Source: an uncultured Pseudomonadota bacterium (GTDB lineage: Bacteria > Pseudomonadota > Gammaproteobacteria > Steroidobacterales > Woeseiaceae). Taken from it: a stretch of DNA of 64,000 bases. The position numbers and the translations under genes are program-made. Shown piece after piece: positions 25,831 through 34,577 of this stretch. How positions within the stretch are numbered: the first letter of the stretch is position 1; every line of letters starts with the position of its first letter. Under the pieces are notes generated by a model. That model was not told the origin of the DNA, did no database searches, and saw only the letters and a program-made list of their open reading frames with translations. The DNA lies in the NCBI GenBank assembly GCA_913055625.1, contig CAJXJW010000001.1, forward strand, positions 310,001-374,000, written 5' to 3'.

Positions 25831-27714
25831 CTAGCGTTCGTCGCCGCGGAGCGTGCGCACCAGCAACTCGAGCTTGTCCGCCGTTGCATCGGCGGGCGCG
25901 ACCGCGGCGCCGAAATGTACCGGCACGCGCGCGAACAACCGGCCGGGAATCTTGCGCAGGCCGCCATCGCGGCGCCGGCTGAACCAACTCCCCCACAGGC
26001 GGCACAGGGCGACCGGAATGACCGGAACCGGCCGCCGTTCGATGATGCGCTCGATGCCGGGCCGGAAACGTTGAACCTCGCCGTCGGGCGTGAGCCCCCC
26101 CTCCGGAAAAATGCACACGATGTTCCCGGCAGCGAGCTCCGCGTCGATCTGCTCGAACGCAGACTCCATCAGCGCTTCGTCCTCGCGCGCCGACGCGATG
26201 GGGATCGCCTTCGCCTGCCGGAAGAAATGGCGCAACAGCGGGGTCTGGAAGATGCGGTAATACATGACGAAGCGCATCGGACGCTGAACGGACCCGCCGA
26301 GTATCACCGGGTCCATGTAGCTCACGTGATTGCAGACGACGACCGCCGGGCCCTCCGCCGGGATGTTACCGGTCCCGGTCGGCCGCAGCCGGTATATGAC
26401 CGTGATCGCAATCCACGCGAGGAAGCGCATGAGAAATTCCGGAACGAGCGAGTAGATGTAAATGGCGACCAGCGCATTCAGGATGGCCAGGATGACGAAG
26501 AGCTCTGGAATCGTGAAGCCGGCGCTCAGCACCGCGATCGACAGGAGGGACGCGGCCACCATGAACAATGCGTTGATGATGTTGTTGGCCGCGATGATTC
26601 GTGACAGGTGTCGTCGTTCCGAGCGCTGCTGAATGAGCGCATACAGCGGGACACTGTAGAAACCGCCGAACGCGCCGAGCATCGTCAGGTCGAACAGCAG
26701 CCGCCACGTACCCGGCCGGGCGAGAAAGCCGGCGACGTCGTCGACGGGGATCGCGTGCGGTGTGGCTTGCGCGAAATACAGGTCCACGGCGAAGACCGTC
26801 AGGCCGATGGAGCCGAAGGGAACGAGTCCGATTTCAATGCGATGGCCGGAGAGGCGTTCGCACAACAACGACCCGATGCCGATGCCGACCGCGAAGGTGG
26901 CGAGAAGCAGCGTTGTGATGAATTCATCGCCGCGAAGGAAGTCCAGCGTGTAGGCCGGAAGCTGCAGCGTCATCGCGGAGCCGAAGAACCAGAACCACGA
27001 GATGCCGAGTATCGACAGGAAGACGCTCTTTTCCTCGCGCGCGTAGCCGACGATGCGCCAGGTCTCGCGCCACGCGTTGAGAGAAATCCGCAGCTCCGGG
27101 TCGACAGCGCGCGTGATCGGTACCTGGCGGCTCGCGACGTAACCGGCGACGGAGAAACCGAGCAGGCAGCCGGCGACGAGCGCGGGATTGTCGGGGTTGA
27201 AGCCGACCGTGAGCCCGCCGATGATCAGGCCAAGGATGATGGCGACATAGGTGCCCGCCTCCACGAGGGCATTGCCGCCGACCAGCTCGGTGTCGTCGAG
27301 CTGTTGCGGCAGGTAGGCGTACTTGACGGGCCCGAACAGCGTCGACTGGCAGCCCATGAGGAACAGGACGAAGAGCAGGAGCGCGTAGCTGCCCGCGACA
27401 AAGGCCACGGCCGCGATCGCCATCAGGGCGATCTCGAGCAGCTTGATCAGCCGGATCAGCCGGGATTTCTCGTACTTGTCCGCGATCTGGCCGGCCGTCG
27501 CCGACAGGATCACGAACGGCAGAATGAACAACGCGCCCGCGATGTTGGCGAGCTGGCTGTGGTTCATGCCGAACACCAGCACGCCCTGGAAGGTTGCGAG
27601 GATCAGGAATCCATTGCGGAAGACGTTGTCGTTGAGCGCCCCCAGGAACTGGGTCGCGAAAAACGGTGCGAACCGGCGCTGGACCAGCAGGCGAAACTGG
27701 CTTGATGTTGACAA
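25831..27714 (-). CDS. LplT-like MFS transporter fused to PlsC-type acyltransferase
   Basis: 627 residues with a TTG start. Residues 1-430 form a 12-span major facilitator domain beginning FFATQFLGALNDNVFRNG, typical of the lysophospholipid flippase LplT. Residues 435-627 are a 1-acylglycerol-3-phosphate acyltransferase domain with HVSYMD (463-468) and FPEGG (536-540). Together they would flip lysophospholipid inward and re-acylate it. In E. coli these are separate LplT and Aas proteins, and Aas also carries an acyl-ACP synthetase domain; some bacteria fuse all three. Here the synthetase part is absent. It is convergent with the AAA/WD40 gene, 13 bases apart. Confidence 0.88.
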   Translation of the reverse strand: MSTSSQFRLLVQRRFAPFFATQFLGALNDNVFRNGFLILATFQGVLVFGMNHSQLANIAGALFILPFVILSATAGQIADKYEKSRLIRLIKLLEIALMAIAAVAFVAGSYALLLFVLFLMGCQSTLFGPVKYAYLPQQLDDTELVGGNALVEAGTYVAIILGLIIGGLTVGFNPDNPALVAGCLLGFSVAGYVASRQVPITRAVDPELRISLNAWRETWRIVGYAREEKSVFLSILGISWFWFFGSAMTLQLPAYTLDFLRGDEFITTLLLATFAVGIGIGSLLCERLSGHRIEIGLVPFGSIGLTVFAVDLYFAQATPHAIPVDDVAGFLARPGTWRLLFDLTMLGAFGGFYSVPLYALIQQRSERRHLSRIIAANNIINALFMVAASLLSIAVLSAGFTIPELFVILAILNALVAIYIYSLVPEFLMRFLAWIAITVIYRLRPTGTGNIPAEGPAVVVCNHVSYMDPVILGGSVQRPMRFVMYYRIFQTPLLRHFFRQAKAIPIASAREDEALMESAFEQIDAELAAGNIVCIFPEGGLTPDGEVQRFRPGIERIIERRPVPVIPVALCRLWGSWFSRRRDGGLRKIPGRLFARVPVHFGAAVAPADATADKLELLVRTLRGDER

Positions 27715-27855
27715 GTCGCGGATCCCCTGACGCGCGGACGGCTCACTATAGCACCGGGCGCGCGGGCCCCGAATGCCAGGCCGAATCGGGGATGGCGGCC
27801 GGGCGGGCTGCGAAAAGTGTTAACTCGCGTCGGTTTTGCGGCCGGAAAGCGGTGC

Positions 27856-27861
27856 TATGAT
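27856..27861 (+). promoter_or_regulatory. Putative -10 box TATGAT upstream of the lipoprotein gene
   Basis: TATGAT lies about 77 bases before the ATG at 27939 in a stretch of otherwise GC-rich sequence. The best -35 candidates upstream (TTGCGG at 27836) are spaced too close, so this is tentative. Confidence 0.3.
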
Positions 27862-27938
27862 CGCGCAAGGCTCACTGATATTTCAGCAATTTAGGCCGGA
27901 TTCCGGCCGGCTGCGGCCAGGCGCCGCAGGGATGAGGC

Positions 27939-28547
27939 ATGAAAAGTCCGACCACGACAATACTGCTCCTGGCCGTCATGGCGGCGGCCGGCTGCGCGAA
28001 GGAAGCGCCTCCCCGCTCCGTGACCGAGTTCGTCGAGGACAAGCTGCTGCTGGAGGCGGCCCTGGTTCGTTGCTCGCAGAACCGCAACGAATCTCGCTAC
28101 GACGCTGAATGCGTCAATGCGCGGGAAGCCGTAAAGCTGATCGAAGCCAAGCAGGAAGCGGAGCGCCGCGCGGAGCTCGAGTTGCAATCCCAGCGCAAGC
28201 GGGAGGCGATTCGTCGCACGCAGCAGGCGGCCGCGGAGGCACGTCGCCGTGCGGCGGAAGCAGAACGCCTGCGCAACGAACTCGAATACCAGGCCCAGTT
28301 CGGCGTCGCGCCGCCGACCGGTGAGGGCGATCTGCCGGACGGAGCGATGCTCGGCAACGAGCCGACCGCCGTCGTTCCTGTCGCGGTGCCGGACGAGGTC
28401 GCGTCATCGGAGCCGGCGGTTACGCTGCCGGCAGACGACAACGTGCCGGTCGTGGAGACGCCGCCGGCCGAACCGGAGTCCGCGCCAGCGGATCTCGAGG
28501 CGATTCGTGATGAACTGCGGCGCCGCCAGGACGGTGCCGGGGACTGA
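27939..28547 (+). CDS. EexN-like lipoprotein with coiled coil
   Basis: 202 residues. A signal peptide ends in the lipobox AAAGC, so the mature protein would be lipid-anchored at Cys20. The start of the mature part (SVTEFVEDKLLLEAALVRC then DAECVNAREA) resembles the EexN family of small lipoproteins, in which a pair of cysteines flanks a short helical hairpin. A long Arg/Glu/Ala-rich coiled coil (about 65-115) and an acidic, proline-rich low-complexity tail follow. It runs convergently into the SYLF gene. Cellular role unknown; EexN itself is known from conjugative entry exclusion but family members are widespread on chromosomes. Confidence 0.75.
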   Translation: MKSPTTTILLLAVMAAAGCAKEAPPRSVTEFVEDKLLLEAALVRCSQNRNESRYDAECVNAREAVKLIEAKQEAERRAELELQSQRKREAIRRTQQAAAEARRRAAEAERLRNELEYQAQFGVAPPTGEGDLPDGAMLGNEPTAVVPVAVPDEVASSEPAVTLPADDNVPVVETPPAEPESAPADLEAIRDELRRRQDGAGD

Positions 28548-28548
28548 G

Positions 28549-29340
28549 TTATTCCGGGTCCGGAATACCGTAGGTCTTGACGTCGCTGTCTTCCGGACGG
28601 CTGTCCAGGGCGCCGGACGGTGCCGTTGCCCCGTTTTCCATGCCGGGTGTCGTCGGCAGTCGGCTCGTCTGCCTGCTGAGGACCTGCACGAAGCGATTCG
28701 CCGCCTCGGGCGCGATACTCGCCGGGCTCTGGAAGATGCCGTCCGGCGACAGGCGGGGATCACCGTAGAAGGCGGCATTCGCCTTCTCGTCCATCGTGAT
28801 GCCGGAGCCTTCCAGCGCGACGCCGGCGAACAGTCCGCGATTGCGCGAATAGGACACGACCTCCGCCTCGAACTCGAGGTCCGTGGCGGCGCTGGCCTGC
28901 CGGCCAACGGGCCCGGCGGCGACCGAGGCGTCCGCGCCGAGTGTGAACTTGCCGCTCGTGATGCCGTCAACGCCCTTGCGCGTCTTGAATACCAGGATGA
29001 TGTCGGTGGACTGCGCGCCTGCCTGCCAGCCGATGCTGCCGCCCGTCAGTGTGACGAAGACGGGATTGCTCCACGTGCCGGCATCCTGGCGGACGACGAG
29101 GATACCGCGCCCGCGGCGCCCGCCGATGCCGAAGCCGAGCTTGATGACGTCGGGGATCACGGCGACGGCGTACGCGCGCGCCAGCATGTTCGGCGGAATC
29201 GCCTGCTCGGGAATACGCAGGAACTGGTCGAGAACGTCGGTCGCGTCCGTGACGCGCTCTTCTTCACGCGTGTCGGCGAGAGCGGGCGGCGCGAGCGCAA
29301 TGGCGAGCGTCAATGTCAGGGCGAATCCGAGAGTGCGCAT
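28549..29340 (-). CDS. SYLF (Ysc84-type) lipid-binding domain protein, exported
   Basis: 263 residues. The signal peptide ends ALAD. The SYLF domain covers about 35-215: YAVAVIPDVIKLGFGIGGRRGRG, SIGWQAGAQSTDIILVFKT, and GPVGRQASAATDLEFEAEVVSYSRNRGLFAGVALEGS are close to the family pattern. Eukaryotic SYLF proteins bind phosphoinositides; bacterial ones are periplasmic and poorly characterised. A low-complexity tail follows. It ends one base after the convergent EexN-like gene. Confidence 0.9.
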   Translation of the reverse strand: MRTLGFALTLTLAIALAPPALADTREEERVTDATDVLDQFLRIPEQAIPPNMLARAYAVAVIPDVIKLGFGIGGRRGRGILVVRQDAGTWSNPVFVTLTGGSIGWQAGAQSTDIILVFKTRKGVDGITSGKFTLGADASVAAGPVGRQASAATDLEFEAEVVSYSRNRGLFAGVALEGSGITMDEKANAAFYGDPRLSPDGIFQSPASIAPEAANRFVQVLSRQTSRLPTTPGMENGATAPSGALDSRPEDSDVKTYGIPDPE

Positions 29341-29403
29341 CGGTGAAGTCCTGGTTCGTCGTGTCCGGAAAGGCTCGAATGATACGCGAATCGCGCGCCG
29401 TCC

Positions 29404-31344
29404 TCATTCGGCGGTCGCGGCAGCCACGAGCATGGGCGGGAGCGGGCAGTCCAGTGTCGCGCAGATGACGCGCACCAGCTCGGCTTCCTCGATGTCCAGG
29501 CGCTGGTCGGCAGCCACCGTCGCGGAGACCGCGCGCAGCAGCGTCTGCCGCTCGCGGATGTCGAGGGATTGCAGGATGTCGAGGCTTCGATCGAGGGTGG
29601 CGACCGCCGAGCCGGTGTCCGCGCCGGGCGCCGCGTCAGCCGTGTCGTTGCCGAGCACCGCCAGCCCGGCCCGCAGCGCCCGCTCCCGGGCCGCGGCGTC
29701 ACCGCTGCCACGGGCGGCGATCAGGGCGAGCAGGGCGTGGCTCGCCTGTCGCCGTTGTGCGCGCGTGGCACGGGCGCGTCGTCGCCGGCCGCCCGGGTTT
29801 ACCGACTGGTCGAGGCTGCTCTGCAGGATGCGATACACGCAGTATTCGTACAGGCTGATGCGGCCGTCGAGCTCGACGAGGCGCCGCACGAGATCGAGAA
29901 GGAACGCGAGCTGCGCGGCGGGGCGGAGCTTCAGCGCCGGGAACAGGACCTCGAGCAACGGCAGTCGGAATGCCGGGCCCGTCGTTCGCACGTCCGCGGC
30001 GAGCGCTTCGACCGTGCGTCGCCGTTCGGCGCCCAGGCGTTCGTCGATCAGCGCGGCCTGGCGTTCGCGCTGCTGCGGGTCCGGGTCGAGCACCAGGGCG
30101 ATGGCGAGCAGGAACGCGAGGTCGGGCGAGTGCGCTGCATCGTAGAGCCGCTGCGGCATCGCCCGTCGCAGTCCTTCAGCGTATTCGACATGGTGCTCAG
30201 CCGGATTGCCCACGGAGTCGACGATGTGGTCGGCACCGGCCATCCGGCCGCCGCTTGCGACCGCCGCGGCGAAAGCAGCGGCACCGGCCGCGTCACCGTC
30301 CGGCGCGGCCGGTGGACGTGACCGCGGGTCGACGTGCGGAAAACGACCGGCATCGAAGGACGGATCGAGGGCGCGAATGCGTTCGACGAGCGGCGGATGC
30401 GTCGCGAACAGCCCGGACAGTTTCGACCCCGTGCCAAACAACATGTGGCTGATCTCTTCCGGGTCCGCCGTCGTCAGGTACGAGTGCTCGGTATAGCCCC
30501 CGATCTTCTTCAGCGCGCCGGCGATGCCGCCGGTCTGACGCGTGAACTGCACGGCCGACGCGTCGGCCAGGAACTCCCGCTGCCGCGACACCGAGGCCTT
30601 GATGAGCCGCGCGAAGAAAACGCCGATGCCGCCAAGCAGCGTCAGCCCGAGGCCCAGGACCAGAACCGCCGCGCCGTTCTTGTCGCGCCGGCTCGACACG
30701 GCGGCGCCGTGGTAAGTGCCACGCAGGATCAGGCGCCCGATCAGCCCGAGCACCATGATGCCGAACAGCACGCCCATCATGCGGATGTTCAGGCGCATGT
30801 CGCCATTCAGGATATGGCTGAACTCGTGCGCGATGACGCCCTGCAGCTCGTCGCGGTCGAGCAGCTCCAGCGTGCCGCGCGTCACGGCGATCGCCGCGTC
30901 GCCGGGCGCGAATCCGGCGGCGAAGGCATTGATACCGGCCTCGGCCTCGAGCACGTAGATCTCTGGCACGGGCACGCCGGATGCGATGGCCATTTCCTCC
31001 ACGACGTTCCTGAGGCGCCGGCGCGTCGGGTCGCTGACGTCGGCGGGCACGAGCTTGCCGCCCATGGACGCCGCGACCTTGCCCCCACCCGAGGACAGGG
31101 CCGCGGTCTTGTAGAGGCTCGCGCCGACGATGAACAACGCGGTGCCGATCGCCGTGGCGGCCAGCAGCGGCCCGTGCAGCGCCAGTGCGTCGGCATTGCC
31201 ATAGTCGCTCGCGCCGAGCCCCGCCAGCGCAAATGCCACGAGCAGCGTGACGCCGAGAACGATGAGTGCCGTGGAAACGACGTAGACGACGACGAGCCAG
31301 CGCGTGGCCCGCCGGGCGCGGTCCTGGGCGTCGAAGAAGTTCAT
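29404..31344 (-). CDS. HtpX-like M48 membrane metalloprotease with extended C-terminal region
   Basis: 646 residues. Two membrane spans near the N-terminus (about 16-42 and 57-75), then the zinc site HEFSH (His173, Glu174, His177) with a likely third ligand Glu in REFLADASAVQ, and two further spans around 189-205 and 225-245. This core resembles HtpX, which degrades damaged inner-membrane proteins. Residues from about 345 are an extra helical region not in HtpX; its end (about 580-646) resembles a TerB-like helical domain. LemA is encoded immediately upstream on the same strand, and the LemA-M48 pairing is common in bacteria. Confidence 0.88.
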   Translation of the reverse strand: MNFFDAQDRARRATRWLVVVYVVSTALIVLGVTLLVAFALAGLGASDYGNADALALHGPLLAATAIGTALFIVGASLYKTAALSSGGGKVAASMGGKLVPADVSDPTRRRLRNVVEEMAIASGVPVPEIYVLEAEAGINAFAAGFAPGDAAIAVTRGTLELLDRDELQGVIAHEFSHILNGDMRLNIRMMGVLFGIMVLGLIGRLILRGTYHGAAVSSRRDKNGAAVLVLGLGLTLLGGIGVFFARLIKASVSRQREFLADASAVQFTRQTGGIAGALKKIGGYTEHSYLTTADPEEISHMLFGTGSKLSGLFATHPPLVERIRALDPSFDAGRFPHVDPRSRPPAAPDGDAAGAAAFAAAVASGGRMAGADHIVDSVGNPAEHHVEYAEGLRRAMPQRLYDAAHSPDLAFLLAIALVLDPDPQQRERQAALIDERLGAERRRTVEALAADVRTTGPAFRLPLLEVLFPALKLRPAAQLAFLLDLVRRLVELDGRISLYEYCVYRILQSSLDQSVNPGGRRRRARATRAQRRQASHALLALIAARGSGDAAARERALRAGLAVLGNDTADAAPGADTGSAVATLDRSLDILQSLDIRERQTLLRAVSATVAADQRLDIEEAELVRVICATLDCPLPPMLVAAATAE

Positions 31345-31375
31345 GCCGTCCCGTGCCGTGCGGGGCGCTGCTCGA

Positions 31376-31966
31376 TCAGTTGAACGAGACGGCCGGTGCA
31401 GCCCGCATGTCCTCGGACTCGATCTCGAGGAAGCTGGCCTTTTCGAAGTTGAACATGCCGGCGATCACGTTGTTCGGAAAGTTCTCGACCGAATTGTTGT
31501 AGCCCATGACGGCGTCGTTGAACGCCTGGCGGGCGAACGCGACCTTGTTCTCGGTGCTCGCGAGCTCTTCCTGGAACTGCATCATGTTCTGGTTCGCCTT
31601 GAGGTCGGGATAGGCTTCGGACAGCGCGAACAGTCGGCCCAGCGCGGCGCCGAGGGCGCCCTCGGACTCGCCGAGCCGGCGCACGGCCTCCGCATTCGCC
31701 GGGTCCGCCTTGGCGGTCTCGAGGTTCGTGACCGCCGCATTGCGTGCCTTGACGACGGCATCCAGCGTCTCGCGCTCGTGCTTCATGTAGCCTTTCACGG
31801 CTTCGACGAGGTTCGGGATCAGGTCGTGGCGGCGCGTGAGCTGCACGTCGATCTGCGCGAATCCGTTACGGACCCGGTTTCGTTCGTTGACCAGTCGGTT
31901 GTACATTCCGATGGCCCAGAACACAATGGCCGCAATAATCGCGAGAAATATCAGGAAGGAAGTCAA
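31376..31966 (-). CDS. lemA: LemA family protein
   Basis: 196 residues if translated from the TTG at 31966, which has GGAG about 10 bases upstream. The open frame extends to a GTG at 32026, but that would add a basic N-terminus and overlap the divergent ApbE gene. A single N-terminal span (about 3-22, ending FWAIGMYNRL) is followed by the long helical LemA body, with RRHDLIPNLVEAVKGYMKHE and AYPDLKANQNMMQFQEEL. LemA proteins sit in the inner membrane with a helical bundle outside; their role is unclear. It is co-oriented with, and 31 bases ahead of, the M48 protease. Confidence 0.9.
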   Translation of the reverse strand: MTSFLIFLAIIAAIVFWAIGMYNRLVNERNRVRNGFAQIDVQLTRRHDLIPNLVEAVKGYMKHERETLDAVVKARNAAVTNLETAKADPANAEAVRRLGESEGALGAALGRLFALSEAYPDLKANQNMMQFQEELASTENKVAFARQAFNDAVMGYNNSVENFPNNVIAGMFNFEKASFLEIESEDMRAAPAVSFN

Positions 31967-33009
31967 TGCCCCGCTCCATGTCAACGAGTGTCGGCTCCAA
32001 GCATAGCGCCGGCTTCCCCGTTTCACTAGCGAAGCCCGGCCGGCGCGTTGCCGGCGTGATCGCGATGCTGGCCCTGATCGGCCCCGCGACCGCGGACTGG
32101 CACGGCGAGTCCCGGCCGATGATGGGTACCGAGGTCAGCGTGCACCTGTGGCACGACGACCCGGTCGAGGCCGAGGCCCTGATCGAGGCCGTATTCGCGG
32201 AGGCGTCGCGGATCGATCACCTGATGAGCACTTACAAGGACACCAGCCGGATTTCGGCCGTCAATCGGGAGGCCGCGGACCGTCCGGTGTACGCGGGCAA
32301 CGAGCTGTTCGGCCTGGTCCGGCGGGCGCTGGACATCTCGGTGCTGACGCGCGGCGCGTTCGACATCACGTACGACAGCGTCGGGCAGCATTACGATTTC
32401 CGGGCCCGCAAGCGGCCCGACGACGAGACTGTCGCCGCGGAACGCGGCCTCATCGACTACCGTCTGGTCGAACTGGACGATACCGCGCAGAGCATTCGCT
32501 TTGTAAAGCAGGGCGTACGCATCAACCTCGGCGGCATCGCGAAAGGCTACGTCGTCGAGCGTGGCGTCGACATTCTTCGGCATCGCGGCGTCACCAACGC
32601 CATCGTGACCGCCGGTGGCGACTCGCGCATGCTGGGCGATCGCCGCGGCCAGCCGTTCATGATCGGAATCCGGGACCCGCGCAGAGCCGAAGCCGTCGCC
32701 ATGTCGGTCCCGCTCGAGGACGAGGCGGTTTCGACGTCCGGCGATTACGAGCGCTACTTCGACGAGAACGGCATCCGCTATCACCACATCATTTCGCCGT
32801 CGACCGGCGCACCGGCGCACGAGCTGACGAGTGCCACCGTGTTCGGGCCCGACGCCGTCATGACGGACGCGTTGTCGACGTCGGTCTTCGTCATGGGCGT
32901 GGATCTCGGGCTGCGGCTGATCGCGGGGCTGCCGGACTACGAGAGCATCGTCATCGACGGCGAAGGCCGCATCTACTATTCGGACGGCCTCCAGCCCCCG
33001 GAGCGCTGA
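31966..33009 (+). CDS. apbE: FAD:protein FMN transferase
   Basis: 347 residues. ATG at 31966 is supported by AGGAAGGA just upstream (31953-31960). A basic N-terminus leads into a hydrophobic export segment (VAGVIAMLALIGPATA, about 29-44), so the enzyme is periplasmic. ApbE transfers FMN from FAD to a Thr in proteins such as NqrB, NqrC and RnfG. Family motifs seen: MGTEVSVHLW, INLGGIAKGYVVERG, VTAGGDSRMLGD, and the metal-binding region HHIISPSTGAPAHEL with MTDALSTSVFVMG. Its start codon shares a base with the divergent lemA start. Confidence 0.9.
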   Translation: MPRSMSTSVGSKHSAGFPVSLAKPGRRVAGVIAMLALIGPATADWHGESRPMMGTEVSVHLWHDDPVEAEALIEAVFAEASRIDHLMSTYKDTSRISAVNREAADRPVYAGNELFGLVRRALDISVLTRGAFDITYDSVGQHYDFRARKRPDDETVAAERGLIDYRLVELDDTAQSIRFVKQGVRINLGGIAKGYVVERGVDILRHRGVTNAIVTAGGDSRMLGDRRGQPFMIGIRDPRRAEAVAMSVPLEDEAVSTSGDYERYFDENGIRYHHIISPSTGAPAHELTSATVFGPDAVMTDALSTSVFVMGVDLGLRLIAGLPDYESIVIDGEGRIYYSDGLQPPER

Positions 33010-33038
33010 TCGGCGCCGCGCAAAAAAAAGCCGCGACT

Positions 33039-33061
33039 GTCGCCGAAAGGCGACGATTTTT
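33039..33061 (+). terminator. Probable terminator of apbE
   Basis: A six-pair stem GTCGCC/GGCGAC closed by a GAAA tetraloop, followed after two bases by five T residues, 30 bases after the apbE stop. Confidence 0.6.
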
Positions 33062-33287
33062 CGCTTTAAATTCAGCCTGATACGCCTATGATGGAGACGT
33101 CGGCGCGACGCGCGCAGGCGGGCGCCGACGGCTGTGCAATCAGGGGACGTTCCGCGGTTCGATCTCCCGGGAATGACAGCAACTTGACGTAATATCGGTG
33201 GGCCATTCTATGGCGGCGCAACGGATGCGCGGCTGGCCGACCCCGGCGGTCTTGGCGGACGAATTATGTTGAGGGTAAGGGGCTTTT

Positions 33288-33303
33288 CGTGACGATTATC
33301 ACG
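33288..33303. promoter_or_regulatory. CGTGA-N6-TCACG palindrome (CRP/FNR-family type site)
   Basis: CGTGA at 33288-33292 and TCACG at 33299-33303 form a perfect 5+5 inverted repeat around six bases. This matches the core half-sites (GTGA-N6-TCAC) of CRP-family regulators. It lies 121 bases before the TlpA ATG. The binding protein is not encoded in the window. Confidence 0.45.
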
Positions 33304-33424
33304 GCCCCGGCGGGCCGCCGCTGTCACCATTCCCTGTGCGGCGCGCGCTGACGGCGGTCGCCGCCTCGTGTGCACGTTTGCAGGACCCGAAGGGATTCAG
33401 GCCGACAACACAAGGAATGAGACC

Positions 33425-33922
33425 ATGAAATTCAGGAAACTCGTAACGGGGCTGATGCTCTGCGCCTTCGCGGCGGCCAGCCTCGCATCGTCCGGAATGA
33501 CGGGCAAGCCCGCGCCGGACTTCGCGCTCAAGAGCTCCACCGGCGACAACCTGCGGCTGTCGGAATTCCGCGGCGACGTCGTGATGATCAATTTCTGGGC
33601 AACGTGGTGTGGTCCGTGCCGCCAGGAAATGCCGCTGCTCGACGAGCTGTACTCACGCTACAACCGCGTCGGCTTCAACCTGCTTGGCGTGAACATCGAC
33701 GACGACTCCGGTCGGGCGATGGACATGATCCGCGAACTCGGCGTCAACTTCCCGGTGCTGTTCGACTCACGTAAGGAAGTCAGCAGGATGTACGACGTGG
33801 ACGCGATGCCCGTCACCGTCATCGTCGATCGCACGGGCAACGTGCGTTTCGTGCACCAGGGCTACAAGCCGGGCTACGAAGAGAAGTACCTGGACCAGGT
33901 TCGCGCGCTGCTGCGCGAGTAA
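33425..33922 (+). CDS. Exported TlpA-like thioredoxin
   Basis: 165 residues from the ATG at 33425 (AAGGAA upstream). A signal peptide ends near ASS (23). The thioredoxin fold has the active-site WCGPC with Cys62 and Cys65, and the cis-proline loop DAMPVTVIVDR. TlpA/ResA-type proteins reduce or isomerise disulfides outside the cytoplasm. It opens the run of co-oriented genes ending with the TonB-like transducer at 43143 and may look after a cysteine-containing partner or simply be a neighbour. Confidence 0.9.
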   Translation: MKFRKLVTGLMLCAFAAASLASSGMTGKPAPDFALKSSTGDNLRLSEFRGDVVMINFWATWCGPCRQEMPLLDELYSRYNRVGFNLLGVNIDDDSGRAMDMIRELGVNFPVLFDSRKEVSRMYDVDAMPVTVIVDRTGNVRFVHQGYKPGYEEKYLDQVRALLRE

Positions 33923-33980
33923 CCGGGTGGCCGCGGTGCCCGTAGCCGGGCATCGCGGTCGGCCATCGAGGAGAGAGAAC

Positions 33981-34574
33981 GTGAGATTTGTCAGACGTTG
34001 GGCCGTATTGACGCTGTGGCTGGTGATGGCCGGGCCGGCCGCCTGGGCACAGGGTACGCTGGATGCGGAGGCCGCTGTCGCCGAAGGTGGAATGCTCGCA
34101 GCCGCCGAGACCGAGTCCCGCGAGGAGTTTCGCGCGCTCGACCAGGACGTGCAGGCGCTCAAGAAAGAGGTCCTCGACCTGAACCGCGACCTGTTCCTGC
34201 TCGAGGAAGAGCTGCTCTTCCCGGCGAACTCGCAAGTCGCGTTCTTCATCTCGATGGACGTCGGCGAGTACTTCAAGCTGGATTCCGTCTCGCTGACGAT
34301 CGACGGCAAGGAAGTGGCCAACTACCTGTACACGGACCGCGAGGTCGACGCCTTGATCCGCGGCGGCGTCCACCGCGTCCACATGGCGAACCTGAAGACA
34401 GGCGACCACGAGGTCATCGCCGTATTCACCGGGCAGGGCCCGCACACGCGCGACTATCGCCGCGGCGCAACGGTCACGGTGAACAAGGGCATCGGCGCGA
34501 AGTACCTCGAACTCGAGATCACTGATCGACTGAAGAAGCAGCAACCCGAATTCGAAATCAAGGAGTGGGAGTAG
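33981..34574 (+). CDS. Exported coiled-coil protein of unknown function in the ExbB/TPR cluster
   Basis: 197 residues from a GTG with GAGGAGAG just before it. The signal peptide ends near AWAQ. A coiled coil covers about 45-75 (DQDVQALKKEVLDLNRDL), and the remaining 110 residues look all-beta, with FFISMDVGEYFKLDSVSLTIDG and a repeated VHRVHMANLKTGDHEV type strand pattern, like an immunoglobulin-like fold. Short spacing (three bases to the next gene) ties it to the TPR proteins. I do not recognise the family; such a protein could be an adaptor between the periplasmic rods and an outer-membrane part. Confidence 0.75.
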   Translation: MRFVRRWAVLTLWLVMAGPAAWAQGTLDAEAAVAEGGMLAAAETESREEFRALDQDVQALKKEVLDLNRDLFLLEEELLFPANSQVAFFISMDVGEYFKLDSVSLTIDGKEVANYLYTDREVDALIRGGVHRVHMANLKTGDHEVIAVFTGQGPHTRDYRRGATVTVNKGIGAKYLELEITDRLKKQQPEFEIKEWE

Positions 34575-34577
34575 TCC

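Larger units (their letters stand above)
33010..33424. other. 415-bp intergenic region upstream of the TlpA/ExbB cluster
   Basis: It holds a terminator-like hairpin after apbE, a TATGAT box at 33087-33092, a TTGACG at 33184-33189 with a poor -10 (TTCTAT at 33206), and a CRP/FNR-type palindrome at 33288-33303. No open frame looks like a gene. The length and signals suggest the promoter region of the ten-gene cluster that follows, or a small RNA; neither can be settled by reading. Confidence 0.5.
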
